Assembly (NCBI RefSeq): GCF_001911425.1
Contig: NZ_MPPL01000001.1
Coordinates: forward strand, 3,142,311-3,189,252
Reading direction: 5' to 3'
Length of the DNA: 46,942 nt
DNA from: Mucilaginibacter polytrichastri
GTDB taxonomy: Bacteria; Bacteroidota; Bacteroidia; Sphingobacteriales; Sphingobacteriaceae
The position numbers and the translations under genes were made by a program. Of this stretch, positions 1-9,180 are shown in pieces (within the stretch, counting starts at the first letter, position 1; the number at the start of each line of letters is the position of its first letter). A model generated the notes under the pieces. The model worked only from the letters and a program-made list of their open reading frames with translations. It did not search any database and had not been told where the DNA came from.

Positions 1-441
1 TCTCACTATGTCAGGTTGTTAAAGATCAAGGATGCTGATGAACGAAGATTTTATGAACTGGAAGTGGAAAAAGAGAACTGGTCTTTGCGGGAAATGCAGC
101 GACAGATAAATTCCTCACTTTATGAACGCTTAGCATTAAGCCGGGATAAAGAAGGTGTAAGGAAACTTGCAAAAGAAGGACAGCTGCTCGAAAAATCAAC
201 CGACGTCCTCAAAAGCCCGGTAATACTGGAGTTCCTGAATCTCGACGAAGACCACCGCTATACCGAGAATGACCTGGAGACGGCTATCATTAACAAACTT
301 GAACATTTTATGCTGGAGTTAGGCAAAGGATTTTTGTTCGAAGGACGCCAACGCCGGATCAGTTTGGAGGGCGACCACTTTTGGGTAGACCTGGTGTTTT
401 ACAACCGTTTATTAAAATGCTTTGTGCTCATTAGTGATTAG
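1..441 (+). pseudogene. Truncated YhcG/DUF1016 family PDDEXK nuclease (5' end outside window)
   Basis: The frame is open from base 1 (it reads SHYVRLLKIKD before the first Met at 16), so the gene begins outside the window. The protein matches the C-terminal half of YhcG/DUF1016 proteins: the ERRFYELEVEKENWSLREM segment, then the nuclease-fold start with FLFEGRQRRISL and WVDLVFYNR. Family members continue from FVLI into a D/E-x-K motif (such as IDLK) that completes the metal site, plus about 40 more residues. Here the frame reads FVLISD and stops, so the second half of the catalytic site is missing. The following bases do not resume the homology in another frame that I can see, which suggests a breakpoint rather than a frameshift. 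Related proteins have been linked to Holliday-junction or phage-defence roles; this copy is probably inactive. Confidence 0.75.
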
Positions 442-620
442 AAATTATTAAATATGGGTAACTAATCGAGTAACACTACTTTACCAAAACGCTCTAACAG
501 CCTTTAAAGCCACATTGAGTAACAAATCTAAAATTTAAAAAATGCCTCTACAGGCTTTAAACGCAGTTTTAATGCTATCTTTAATTTTTACATATTTGTG
601 CTCAATTAGCCAAATCAAAT

Positions 621-1253
621 ATGCAAAACATCAAAAATATCATCTTCGACTACGGTAACGTTATATTTAGTATCGATTTTGTAAGGGTACAGTCCTCTTT
701 CAAATTATTGGGTATTAGCAATGTAGATGAGTTTTTTGGACATTTACAGCAAGACCCTATTTTTGATTTATTCGACCGTGGGCAGATCAGTCCGGCTGAG
801 TTTCGGGACCGTGTTCGGGAAAAAATTGGTAATCCGGATCTTACCGATCAGCAAATTGATGATGCCTGGAATAGTATTTTGGTAGGTGTGGCCGATGGTA
901 ACCACGATTTGTTGCTTAAATTAAAAGGCAAATACCGCACATTTCTGTTGAGTAATATCAATGATATCCATTACAACTTTATTATGAATTACCTGAAACG
1001 CGATTTTGGGTTTGATGGGAATGCCCATTTATTTGAGAAAGCCTATTACTCCCATTTAACAGGCAAACGCAAGCCCGAATTACCCATATTTATACAAGTG
1101 CTCGAAGAAAACAATCTGAAACCCGAAGAAACATTATTTATAGACGATAGTCCGCAGCATTTAGCGGCGGCAAAGCAATTAGGAATAAATACCTTCTTAA
1201 TGACCTCCCCGGATACTATTCAGGCCTATTTTAGCCGCAATGGTTTGTTATAA
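621..1253 (+). CDS. HAD-superfamily phosphatase, YihX-like (subfamily IA)
   Basis: A 210-residue cytoplasmic haloacid-dehalogenase hydrolase. Motif I is IIFDYGNV near residue 9; the DxGN form, instead of the usual DxD, is typical of YihX-like glucose-1-phosphatases. Motif II is LLSN near residue 115, motif III the Lys in GKRKPE, and motif IV FIDDSPQHL near residue 175. The helical cap lies between motifs I and II. Length and motif order are complete. The gene stands alone, follows the broken nuclease gene and ends at a strong hairpin. The substrate cannot be read from the sequence; a small sugar phosphate is the family-based guess. Confidence 0.85.
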   Translation: MQNIKNIIFDYGNVIFSIDFVRVQSSFKLLGISNVDEFFGHLQQDPIFDLFDRGQISPAEFRDRVREKIGNPDLTDQQIDDAWNSILVGVADGNHDLLLKLKGKYRTFLLSNINDIHYNFIMNYLKRDFGFDGNAHLFEKAYYSHLTGKRKPELPIFIQVLEENNLKPEETLFIDDSPQHLAAAKQLGINTFLMTSPDTIQAYFSRNGLL

Positions 1254-1272
1254 ATTGGCATAAAATATAAAT

Positions 1273-1307
1273 AAAAGGGTTCTGCATAATAATACAGAAC
1301 CCTTTTT
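1273..1307. terminator. Bidirectional terminator between the HAD gene and the GH43 gene
   Basis: A perfect 12-bp stem (AAAAGGGTTCTG at 1273-1284, its complement at 1295-1306) encloses a 10-base loop. An A run on one side and a T run on the other let it work in both directions. It lies between the convergent stop codons. Confidence 0.9.
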
Positions 1308-1325
1308 AATCTAAGTGCTTTTTAG

Positions 1326-2408
1326 CTATTTTAATTCGGTGTAGGTATTAATCAATTTAATAGAATCATCTGCATTGTGCTGCAGCTCGGTCACCTTTAC
1401 ATTGCGTAAGTAAGTTTTACCGGATAGTTGAGTGTCATGGTAAAAAATGTACCACTTTCCTTTAAACTCAATGATGGAGTGGTGGGTTGTCCAGCCTTGT
1501 ACGGGGTTCATAAACACTCCTTTATACACAAACGGCCCCCATGGGTTATTGCCTATTGCATAAGCCAAAAGGTGTGTATCACCGGTAGAATACGTAAAAT
1601 AATATTTTCCTTTATACTTATGCATCCACGAGCCTTCAAAAAAACGGCGGTTATGGTCTTTGGTTAATAAAGGTTTGCCTGCTTGGTCTACAACTATAAC
1701 GTCTTTTACCTTACCATCAAATTCAAGCATGTTGCCTTTTAGCTTGGCTACTTTGCAGCTTAGCGCCGGTTCATCATCGTGCATTAAATCTGTCTTAGAA
1801 CCATTGGCATCGTATTTTCCGGTAGCCCATCGCTGTAGTTGCCCCCCCCAAATACCGCCGAAATACATATAGGTACTTCCATCTGTATCGGTAAACACAG
1901 CAGGGTCAATACTAAAGCTGCCTGCTATTGGTTTAGGTTGCGCCTTAAAGGGGCCGGCCGGGTTCTTAGAAGTAGCTACTCCTATCCTAAAAATATCATT
2001 TTTATCTTTCACCGGGAAGTACAAGTAATAAGTACCGTTTTTGCAGGCCGCATCCGGTGCCCAAAGCTGCCTACCCGCCCAGGGTATATTTTTGATATCT
2101 AAACCTATACCATGATCTGTTACCGGGCCGCCTACCCTATCTATTGATAAAATATGGTAATCGCGCATGGCAAAGTGATCGCCGTTATCATTCTCGGGGA
2201 TACCGGCGTTAATATCATGCGAAGGATAGATATAAATTTTACCGTTAAACACATGTGCCGAAGGGTCGGCTGTGTAAATAGAGCTGATCAAAGGCTGCGA
2301 AAGGTATTTTACCTTTAGTTTTTGTGCCTGAGAGTTCATTGTGGCTAAAGAAACTACAGCGCAGAGTAATACCGCGAACTTCTTTTGTAACATGGCTGAA
2401 TTTAACAT
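1326..2408 (-). CDS. GH43 glycosidase (beta-xylosidase / alpha-L-arabinofuranosidase type)
   Basis: Secreted five-bladed beta-propeller glycosidase. The catalytic triad is visible: base Asp in YTADPSAHVF, pKa-modulating Asp in FSIDPAVF, and acid Glu in RRFFEGSW. Other GH43 landmarks are QLWAPDA and YYLYFPVKD. The frame is open up to 2474, but the N-terminus that makes sense begins at 2408 (or 2393). It gives MLQKKFAVLLCAVVSLATMNSQAQ, a signal peptide ending in an alanine cleavage site. In this locus it would release xylose or arabinose from xylo-oligosaccharides. It follows uxuA on the same strand but has its own LacI-type operator at 2531-2544, about 120 bp upstream. Exact specificity within GH43 is uncertain. 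Confidence 0.88.
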   Translation of the reverse strand: MLNSAMLQKKFAVLLCAVVSLATMNSQAQKLKVKYLSQPLISSIYTADPSAHVFNGKIYIYPSHDINAGIPENDNGDHFAMRDYHILSIDRVGGPVTDHGIGLDIKNIPWAGRQLWAPDAACKNGTYYLYFPVKDKNDIFRIGVATSKNPAGPFKAQPKPIAGSFSIDPAVFTDTDGSTYMYFGGIWGGQLQRWATGKYDANGSKTDLMHDDEPALSCKVAKLKGNMLEFDGKVKDVIVVDQAGKPLLTKDHNRRFFEGSWMHKYKGKYYFTYSTGDTHLLAYAIGNNPWGPFVYKGVFMNPVQGWTTHHSIIEFKGKWYIFYHDTQLSGKTYLRNVKVTELQHNADDSIKLINTYTELK

Positions 2409-2530
2409 GATATCAATTTTGAAGATATAACTCACCTCCATTAGTAACAAACAATAGCAAATAGCCAGTCGCACTTACAGAAATGGAAATAAAAGGTTAA
2501 ATAATAAGGCTTTATTAATAATTTGGTTTA

Positions 2531-2544
2531 TGCAATCGATTGTA
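2531..2544. promoter_or_regulatory. LacI-type operator before GH43
   Basis: TGCAATCGATTGTA contains the palindrome CAATCGATTG (2533-2542), with a central CG step as in LacI-family operators. It is one of five copies in the window, all before xylan or uronate genes. It lies between uxuA (stop at 2594) and the GH43 start. Confidence 0.8.
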
Positions 2545-2593
2545 AATATATAAATTACTCAAACAGAAACAAATCAAATACATACAATAATAT

Positions 2594-3787
2594 TTATATC
2601 AGACTCCTTTTAATTCCCATTTCTAATCCCCGTAATTCGGCCAAACCTTTTAAGCGGCCAATTACAGAATAGCCGGGATAGGTATTGTAATGATAGTCAT
2701 CTAATATTTTATGTCCATGGTCCGGGCGCATGGGTATGGCGATGTCCTGCCGGCTCTGCTTTTTCCTATTTAGCTGCTCATTTACTACAGCTTTCATAAC
2801 CTCATACATATCGGTGCTTCCGGCCAGATGCTCGGCTTCATAAAAGCTGCCGTTGGGTTCGCGCTTTACGTTGCGAAGGTGTAAAAAGTGGATATGCGCT
2901 CCTAAACGAGTTATTATCCCGGGGATATCATTATCAGCACGTGCCCCCAAAGAACCGGTACAAAGTGTAATGCCATTACTGGTTGATGGACAAGCTTCTA
3001 TAATCTCTATTAGGTTTTGTTCTGATGAAGCCACCCTCGGTAAACCCAAAATTGGGAATGGCGGATCGTCCGGATGAATACACATCTTAATACCCAATTG
3101 CTCAGCATCGGGTATTATAGCATTTAAAAAATAAAAAAGATTTTGTTGAAGCGCCTGGCTATCTGTTCCGCTATACTTTTTAAGATATTCTTTAAATTCC
3201 GAGGTGGTAAACACCTCATTTGTACCGGGTAAACCAGCCAGAACGGTATTAGTTAATAATTCAATTTCGGGTGTAGTTAAACTATCAAAGTATTGTTTGG
3301 CTTCATTTTGCTGTTCTGTCGTAAACTCACTGTAAGCCCCCTCCCGCTCTAATATATACAGATCAAATGCAGCTATCGCAGGTGCCTCGTATCTTAAAGC
3401 CGATGCATTATTGGCTAGTCGATAATCTAAATGAGTACGGGTCCAATCCAATACGGGCATAAAATTATAGCAAACAGTTTGGATACCCGCCTGAGCTAGG
3501 TTCTTTAAGGTTTCGATGTAATTTTGAATGTATTGCTCGCGGCCATTTTGTCCCAGTTTAATACTTTCATGAATATTTACGCTCTCTACAACCGACCATC
3601 TAAAGCCTGCATCTTCAATAATCTTTTTCCGCTGGTTAATTTCTTCCAAAGTCCAAACTTCACCGCATGGGATGTGGTGCAATGCAGAAACAATACCGGT
3701 TGCGCCGGTTTGGCTAATAGCCTGTAAGGTAACCGGATCTGTGAGCCCGAACCACCTGAAAGTTTGTTCTAAATCTGGAATCATCAT
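2594..3787 (-). CDS. uxuA: Mannonate dehydratase
   Basis: Cytoplasmic TIM-barrel enzyme (EC 4.2.1.8) that converts D-mannonate to 2-keto-3-deoxygluconate in the hexuronate pathway. At 397 residues it is the usual length. UxuA landmarks are FRWFGLTDPVTL near the N-terminus, IPCGEVWTLEEI, VVESVNIHESIK, VCYNFMPVLDWTRT, the metal-site region MCIHPDDPPFPILGLPR, LCTGSLGAR, HFLHLRNVKRE and RPDHGHKI. The start may be the first or second Met. It sits divergent to a LacI regulator, with an operator between them, so it is probably induced by glucuronoxylan breakdown products. It fits with the alpha-glucuronidase in the same locus; the uronate isomerase and KDG kinase/aldolase are not in the window. Confidence 0.95.
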   Translation of the reverse strand: MMIPDLEQTFRWFGLTDPVTLQAISQTGATGIVSALHHIPCGEVWTLEEINQRKKIIEDAGFRWSVVESVNIHESIKLGQNGREQYIQNYIETLKNLAQAGIQTVCYNFMPVLDWTRTHLDYRLANNASALRYEAPAIAAFDLYILEREGAYSEFTTEQQNEAKQYFDSLTTPEIELLTNTVLAGLPGTNEVFTTSEFKEYLKKYSGTDSQALQQNLFYFLNAIIPDAEQLGIKMCIHPDDPPFPILGLPRVASSEQNLIEIIEACPSTSNGITLCTGSLGARADNDIPGIITRLGAHIHFLHLRNVKREPNGSFYEAEHLAGSTDMYEVMKAVVNEQLNRKKQSRQDIAIPMRPDHGHKILDDYHYNTYPGYSVIGRLKGLAELRGLEMGIKRSLI

Positions 3788-3830
3788 ACTGGAAATAGCG
3801 TTTAATTGTAGGATTTTTTTATTGGTTAAA

Positions 3831-3838
3831 CAAATGTA
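3831..3838 (-). promoter_or_regulatory. Predicted -7 box of the uxuA promoter
   Basis: On the minus strand this reads TACATTTG, an exact match to the Bacteroidota -7 consensus TAnnTTTG. It lies about 44 bp before the uxuA start and just downstream of the operator at 3847-3860, so a bound LacI protein would block it. Confidence 0.55.
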
Positions 3839-3846
3839 TAAATTTG

Positions 3847-3860
3847 CGCAATCGATTGTA
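3847..3860. promoter_or_regulatory. LacI-type operator between uxuA and the first lacI gene
   Basis: CGCAATCGATTGTA contains the shared palindrome CAATCGATTG at 3849-3858. It lies in the divergent region between uxuA and the regulator at 4047, next to the uxuA -7 box, and may control both directions. Confidence 0.8.
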
Positions 3861-4046
3861 TTATTTTATAATTTAGCAGCACATTATTTATATAGATTAA
3901 TTCAAATCCCCAAAAACGAACTTCGACAGGTGCAAATGATAGCTTTATAACAAGCTATTGACATTTAAAATAATGCTCTAATTAATTTTACATTTATTGC
4001 GCGTAAAAATGCGCTCATTACTACATAGATACCATAAATACAAACC

Positions 4047-5078
4047 ATGACGGTTGGAGCAAAAGAAACAACGATATACGATATAGCAGCCAAACTCGAT
4101 ATTTCTGCAGCAACAGTAAGCAGGGCACTTAAAGATCATCCACGGGTTAATAAGAACACCAAAAAACTAATTGTTAAAACCGCAGCCGAGATGGGATATT
4201 TATCTAATTCTTTTGCCAGCAATTTGCGTAAAAAAAGCAGCAACATTATCGGGCTTATTGTACCCCGGCTCAATAGTAATTTCATGTCGGATGTGATTGC
4301 CGGGATTGAGAAGGTGCTGAATAATAACAACTATAATGTGTTCATCAGCCAATCTTTAGAAACCATGACTAAAGAGATCAGCAACGCCAACGATATGCTG
4401 GTTAACCGTGTTGATGGCCTGATGGTATCCCTGGCTTATGATACCACCAATATTAACCATTTTGAACCTTTTGTAAAACGCAACATCCCCGTTATATTTT
4501 TCGACAGGGTGTTTGAGCAAGACGATTACCCGCAAATCTATATCGACAATTTTAAGGCAGCTTATGAGATAACCGCTCACTTGATTAAACAAGGTAGTAA
4601 GCGTATTGTACACATCACAGCCAGCCAGTTACGTAATGTATACTCAGACCGGCTGGCCGGATATAAAAAGGCCTTAGAGGATAATAACCTAAAATTTGAA
4701 GAAGCACTGGTTATCATCAACAACCTGAGCAGTGAGGCTGGGCATGAAGCCGCCAACCAGATCTTAAAAATGGCCCCTCTGCCCGATGCTGTTTTTTCGG
4801 CCAATGACATCTGTGCCGTAAGCTGCATGCAAACACTCAAGAAAAATGGGATTCGCCTGCCGGATGACCTGTTATTCGCCGGGTTTAACAACGACCCTTT
4901 AACCTGTGTAATAGAGCCCAACCTTACCACCATTAATTACAAAGGATATGAAATGGGCGAAGTAGCTGCCAAACAGATGATAAGCAGGTTAATGAATAAA
5001 GACGAGTTTCAGCCTGCCCATAATTTAATACTCAAATACGAATTAATTGTACGCGAATCTTCGCTTCGCAATAAATAA
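4047..5078 (+). CDS. LacI-family transcriptional regulator (uronate side of the locus)
   Basis: A 343-residue regulator. The N-terminal DNA-binding domain carries TTIYDIAAKLDISAATVSRALKD, with the family's VSRAL recognition helix, then the hinge-helix segment FASNLRKK. A periplasmic-binding-protein-like ligand domain follows (IIGLIVPRLNSNF, PVIFFDRVF, PDAVFSANDICAV, LTTINYKGYEMG). It is divergent from uxuA and 28 bp upstream of the SDR gene, so it probably forms an operon with that gene and controls uronate catabolism. It is clearly paralogous to the regulator at 10777. The ligand is unknown; a glucuronate or mannonate intermediate is inferred from the neighbours. Confidence 0.92.
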   Translation: MTVGAKETTIYDIAAKLDISAATVSRALKDHPRVNKNTKKLIVKTAAEMGYLSNSFASNLRKKSSNIIGLIVPRLNSNFMSDVIAGIEKVLNNNNYNVFISQSLETMTKEISNANDMLVNRVDGLMVSLAYDTTNINHFEPFVKRNIPVIFFDRVFEQDDYPQIYIDNFKAAYEITAHLIKQGSKRIVHITASQLRNVYSDRLAGYKKALEDNNLKFEEALVIINNLSSEAGHEAANQILKMAPLPDAVFSANDICAVSCMQTLKKNGIRLPDDLLFAGFNNDPLTCVIEPNLTTINYKGYEMGEVAAKQMISRLMNKDEFQPAHNLILKYELIVRESSLRNK

Positions 5079-5106
5079 TCTTCTAATTATTAACAGTTCA
5101 ATTTAA

Positions 5107-5850
5107 ATGAATCCTACTAAAATAGCCATAGTTACAGGTGGCGCATCTGGTTTAGGCCTGGCAACTACACAAAAGTTTATAGAAGCCGGTATAAAAACCA
5201 TTATTATTGGTCGCGATGAAAACAAGCTACAGGCAGCAGCCACTAAATTTGGCTCCCTTTGTATTTACAAAGTTTGTGACTTAAGCAAAATTGAAGAGAT
5301 CCCCTCGCTAGTTAATACTATCGTACAAGAATATGGCGTACCCAATATACTGGTGAACAATGCCGGTATTAATATGAAGAAACCTTTTGCTGAGGTTACC
5401 GATCAGGATTTTCAAAGCATTGTGCAAACCAACCTCACTTCGGTATTTGTATTGAGCCGCGAGGTGGTAAAAAAAATGATGCCTACCGGCAGCGGCTGTA
5501 TCGTTAATATCAGCTCTATGGCATCTCAATACGGTATCCCTTATGTAATTGCCTACACAGCCACCAAATCGGCCATTGAGGGTATGACAAGGGCCATGGC
5601 TACCGAACTTTCACCACAAGGTATTCGTGTGAATTGTGTAGCGCCGGGATTTATCGCAACAGATATGTCGGCCAAGGCATTGGATAATGATCCTACCCGT
5701 AAACAGAAAGTATTATCACGCACACCAATGGGCAAATTAGGCCTCCCCGAAGATATTGCAGATGCTGTGCTCTTCCTGGCATCTGATGCTGCTAAATATA
5801 TTACCGGTGTGGTATTACCTGTTGATGGCGGGAACTCTATAGGATTTTAA
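5107..5850 (+). CDS. Short-chain dehydrogenase/reductase, probable fructuronate (mannonate) oxidoreductase
   Basis: Classical 247-residue SDR with a Rossmann fold. The nucleotide motif is TGGASGLG near residue 11, followed by NNAG near residue 90. The catalytic Ser is in NISSMAS, and YTATK supplies Tyr and Lys (Tyr near 155, Lys four residues later). The C-terminus has the FIATDM and VDGGNS segments. It is co-directional with the LacI gene. Next to uxuA, the pathway step that is otherwise missing is the one between fructuronate and mannonate, usually done by the unrelated UxuB. This SDR is a good candidate, but gluconate 5-dehydrogenase or KduD-like activity is also possible. Family is certain; substrate is inference. 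Confidence 0.85.
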   Translation: MNPTKIAIVTGGASGLGLATTQKFIEAGIKTIIIGRDENKLQAAATKFGSLCIYKVCDLSKIEEIPSLVNTIVQEYGVPNILVNNAGINMKKPFAEVTDQDFQSIVQTNLTSVFVLSREVVKKMMPTGSGCIVNISSMASQYGIPYVIAYTATKSAIEGMTRAMATELSPQGIRVNCVAPGFIATDMSAKALDNDPTRKQKVLSRTPMGKLGLPEDIADAVLFLASDAAKYITGVVLPVDGGNSIGF

Positions 5851-5946
5851 TTTGTTCATTAGATAATTTGTCAGTGACTGCTTCCCGCTAAGCATCATAA
5901 CAAATTACCTAATTGGCAAATCAATCAACATTCTCATTTAAACAAG

Positions 5947-5977
5947 AAAGGCGTTCCGATAAACCGGAACGCCTTTT
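5947..5977. terminator. Terminator between the SDR and symporter genes
   Basis: Perfect 9-bp GC-rich stem GGCGTTCCG (5950-5958) with its complement at 5965-5973 and a 6-base loop. AAA on the left and TTTT on the right flank it. It separates two convergent genes and probably works in both directions. Confidence 0.9.
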
Positions 5978-6075
5978 CATATTCATTTATTGACAGTTTC
6001 AACAAATAGCTCATCAATAAATCAGTTCTTCTTCATTAACAAATCAAAAAAATGACTCATAAATAAATCAATTTG

Positions 6076-7746
6076 CTACCAGAATACAGAGTATAAGGCA
6101 ACAATAATACCGCATAGTATTAATGCACCTGCTGTAAATGCTCTTGATGTTTTAAACATACTGCTATCAATTTCAAGCCCGTTTGTTTTAACACCACGTG
6201 CGTTTTCTATCATTGAAATAATAATCATCCCAAAAACGCAGATCAGGAACACAATGCCCATCCTGTCCAAAAATGGAATCTCATAAACACCGGCATCACT
6301 CTTTTTAGAAAAACCGGTTGAGGCCAGAAATGAAAGGTTAGCAAATGTTGGCAAAAACTTAAAGAACACCGACAAGATAAATCCACCGACTGCACTAAAC
6401 ACTGCAGCTGTTGAGGTAGTACGTTTCCAGAAGAAGCCAAGTAAAAACATGGCAAATATACCCGGCGATACAAACCCGGTATACTCTTGTATATACTGGA
6501 AACCACCTTTTTTATCGATCCCTAAAAACGGAGAAATAATAATACCTAATACCATCGCTACTACCACAGCAATTTTACCTGTAAAAACGAGGCTTTTGTC
6601 AGTAGCATCGGGCTTAATGGCTTTTTTGTATACATCAAGCGTAAAAATGGTAGCAATACTATTGGCTTTACCCGCTAAAGAAGCCACCACTGCTGCTGTT
6701 AAGGCCGCAAATGATAAGCCTTTTAAACCCGCCGGCAATAAGTTAAGCAATACGGGGTATGCCCTATCCGGGTTAACCTCGCCACCTTGAATTAAGTCTG
6801 CGTGGAATAGGTCTTGCTTATAAAGCACATAAGCTGCTATACCCGGCAATACAACAATTACAGGCATCAGTAATTTTAAGCATGCTGCAAAAAGAAGACC
6901 GCCGCGCGCAGTTTTTAAATTAGCGCCAAGTGCCCTTTGGGTAATGTATTGATTACAACCCCAATAGTTTAAGTTTACTATCCACATACCACCCAACAAT
7001 ACAGTAAGGCCCGGTAAATCCATATAGCTCGGATTATCTTTCTTCAAAATCATGTGGAAGTGGTCATTCGCCTGGTGCATCATTAAGTTAAAACCAGATA
7101 ATACGCCATGCTGGCCAAAATGCGTTGCTACCAGGTTAAGTGCAATATAGGTTGTTACCAAACCGCCTAAGATCAGGAAGAAAACCTGTATAACGTCGGT
7201 AAAGCCAATCACCTTCATACCGCCCAGGGTGATGATAATTGCAAAAATTGCCAATCCCCATAAGCAAGCCTGGAAAGGGATACCCGATATAGAATTTACG
7301 GCAAGCGCACCTAAGTATAATATGGAAGTAAGATTAACCACAATATACAATAGCAGCCAAAATATGGCCATAATCATAGCTACGGTACCATTATATCGCT
7401 GTGAAAGAAACTGCGGCATGGTAAAAATTTTATTCTTGAGATAAACAGGAATAAAAAATACGGCCACAATAATTAACGTGATGGATGCCATCCATTCGTA
7501 AGTTGCGATGGCCAACCCCATTTTAAAGCCAGAACCACTCATACCGATCATTTGCTCGGCCGAGATGTTAGAGGCAATTAGTGAGGCGCCAATGGCCCAC
7601 CATGTTAATGACCCTTCGGCCAAAAAATAATCTTTAGATGTGGCATCGGCGTTATGCTTGCGCTTGTACACCCAAAAACCGTACGATGATACGATTATAA
7701 AATACACGAAGAATACGACATAATCGCCTGTGGATAGTCTGTTCAT
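6076..7746 (-). CDS. SSS-family sodium/sugar symporter (probable xylose transporter)
   Basis: A 556-residue inner-membrane protein with about 14 hydrophobic segments, homologous to the SGLT/SSS (SLC5) family. Family landmarks are DYFLAEGSLTWWAIGASLIASNISAEQMIG near the N-terminus, the sodium-site region around ISAEQ, LNYWGCNQYITQRALG in the middle, and LTAAVVASLAGKANSIATIF in the later half. It is the third gene of an apparent xylulokinase / xylose isomerase / symporter operon (gaps 37 and 65 bp). That makes xylose the likely substrate, with glucuronate as a second option. It ends at the strong hairpin at 5947. Confidence 0.9.
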   Translation of the reverse strand: MNRLSTGDYVVFFVYFIIVSSYGFWVYKRKHNADATSKDYFLAEGSLTWWAIGASLIASNISAEQMIGMSGSGFKMGLAIATYEWMASITLIIVAVFFIPVYLKNKIFTMPQFLSQRYNGTVAMIMAIFWLLLYIVVNLTSILYLGALAVNSISGIPFQACLWGLAIFAIIITLGGMKVIGFTDVIQVFFLILGGLVTTYIALNLVATHFGQHGVLSGFNLMMHQANDHFHMILKKDNPSYMDLPGLTVLLGGMWIVNLNYWGCNQYITQRALGANLKTARGGLLFAACLKLLMPVIVVLPGIAAYVLYKQDLFHADLIQGGEVNPDRAYPVLLNLLPAGLKGLSFAALTAAVVASLAGKANSIATIFTLDVYKKAIKPDATDKSLVFTGKIAVVVAMVLGIIISPFLGIDKKGGFQYIQEYTGFVSPGIFAMFLLGFFWKRTTSTAAVFSAVGGFILSVFFKFLPTFANLSFLASTGFSKKSDAGVYEIPFLDRMGIVFLICVFGMIIISMIENARGVKTNGLEIDSSMFKTSRAFTAGALILCGIIVALYSVFW

Positions 7747-7811
7747 TTTTACACTTAGGTTTAATTGTCTGGTTAGGACTTTGGTTTAATTTGTCTGTTT
7801 GACAATTATAA

Positions 7812-9143
7812 TTATATAAACCGATTAATCAAATTTTCCAGGTATTCTTGTTTTCCACTAATTGTTGCCGGCTCGCCATTTTCTGCTGCATAGTTGCGTA
7901 GGTCTTCCAAAGATAGCTTGCCTTCTTCAAATTCTTTTCCTTTCCCACCATCAAAAGAAGCATATCTGTCGGTACGGATTTTTTTGTAATCAGATTTTTG
8001 AAGGATGTTATCAGCAGTGATTAAAGCACGTGCAAAAATGTCGATGCCACCAATGTGTGCATAAAACAAATCGGCAGGATCTGTAGAGTTACGGCGGATC
8101 TTGGCATCAAAGTTAATACCACCACCCTGTAAACCACCTGCTTCGAGGATAATCATCATAGATTCGGTAATTTCATTAATATCATTCGGGAACTGATCTG
8201 TATCCCAGCCGTTTTGCGTATCGCCACGGTTGGCATCGATAGAACCTAGTAAACCAGCATCAGCAGCAACCTGCAATTCGTGCTGGAAAGTATGGCCGGC
8301 CAGTGTAGCGTGGTTAACTTCCAGGTTTAGTTTAAAGTCATTTAACAAATCATATTTCTGCAAGAAACCCAATACAGTAGCTGCATCGTAATCGTACTGG
8401 TGTTTGGTTGGTTCGCAAGGTTTTGGTTCGATAAAGAAAGTACCTTTAAAGCCCTGTTTACGTGCATAATCTTTAGCCGTGTGCAAAAATTTAGCAAAAT
8501 GCTCCTGCTCACGTTTCATGTTGGTGTTCAGTAACGACATGTAACCTTCACGGCCACCCCAGAATACATAGTTTTCGCCGCCTAAAGCAATAGTTGCATC
8601 CAAAGCCGCTTTAACCTGTGCACCACCATGAGCCAGTACATGAAAATCTGGATTGGTTGAGGCGCCATTCATGTAACGACGGTGTGAGAATAAGTTGGCA
8701 GTACCCCAAAGTAATTTAACGCCGCTGGCAGCTTGTTTTTCTTTAGCATACTCAACAAGCGCATTTAAACGGCGCTCGTTCTCTTTAATGTCATTGGTAT
8801 AATCTACCACGTCCACATCATGGAAACAGTAATAAGTAAGGCCTAATTTGGTAATGAATTCAAATGCTGCATCCATTTTATCTTTGGCGCGTTCTACGGC
8901 ATCGGCCTTGGCATCCCAGGGATGTACATGTGTTGGCTCGCCAAACGGATCGCCGCCATTACCAACAAATGAATGCCAGTAAGCAACTGCAAAGCGCATA
9001 TGCTCTTGCATGGTTTTACCTGCAACTACCTTGTTGGCATCATACCATCTAAAGGCAAACGGGTTATCACTTTCGGGCCCTTCGTAACCGATAGCACCGA
9101 TACCTTTAAAAAATTCCTTTTCTCCTGTAATAATATTCGACAT
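7812..9143 (-). CDS. xylA: Xylose isomerase
   Basis: Cytoplasmic TIM-barrel isomerase converting D-xylose to D-xylulose (EC 5.3.1.5). At 443 residues it is the length of the class II (E. coli-type) enzymes. The signature [10 protein letters not shown] lies at residues 193-202 and the metal-binding [14 protein letters not shown] at 238-251. The catalytic His region is CFHDVDV at 106-112. [12 protein letters not shown] and DANRGD complete the active site. It sits between xylulokinase and the symporter, forming a complete xylose uptake and entry module whose operator lies before xylulokinase. Confidence 0.98.
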   Translation of the reverse strand: MSNIITGEKEFFKGIGAIGYEGPESDNPFAFRWYDANKVVAGKTMQEHMRFAVAYWHSFVGNGGDPFGEPTHVHPWDAKADAVERAKDKMDAAFEFITKLGLTYYCFHDVDVVDYTNDIKENERRLNALVEYAKEKQAASGVKLLWGTANLFSHRRYMNGASTNPDFHVLAHGGAQVKAALDATIALGGENYVFWGGREGYMSLLNTNMKREQEHFAKFLHTAKDYARKQGFKGTFFIEPKPCEPTKHQYDYDAATVLGFLQKYDLLNDFKLNLEVNHATLAGHTFQHELQVAADAGLLGSIDANRGDTQNGWDTDQFPNDINEITESMMIILEAGGLQGGGINFDAKIRRNSTDPADLFYAHIGGIDIFARALITADNILQKSDYKKIRTDRYASFDGGKGKEFEEGKLSLEDLRNYAAENGEPATISGKQEYLENLINRFI

Positions 9144-9180
9144 GTTGTAAAAATTGAAGTTCGTGTTAATAATATATTTT

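Noticed and set aside
500..564. Imperfect inverted repeat GCCTTTAAAGCC (500-511) and GGCTTTAAACGC (553-564) after the broken nuclease
   Set aside because: Ten of twelve bases match, but there are no target duplications or further terminal repeats to support a mobile element.
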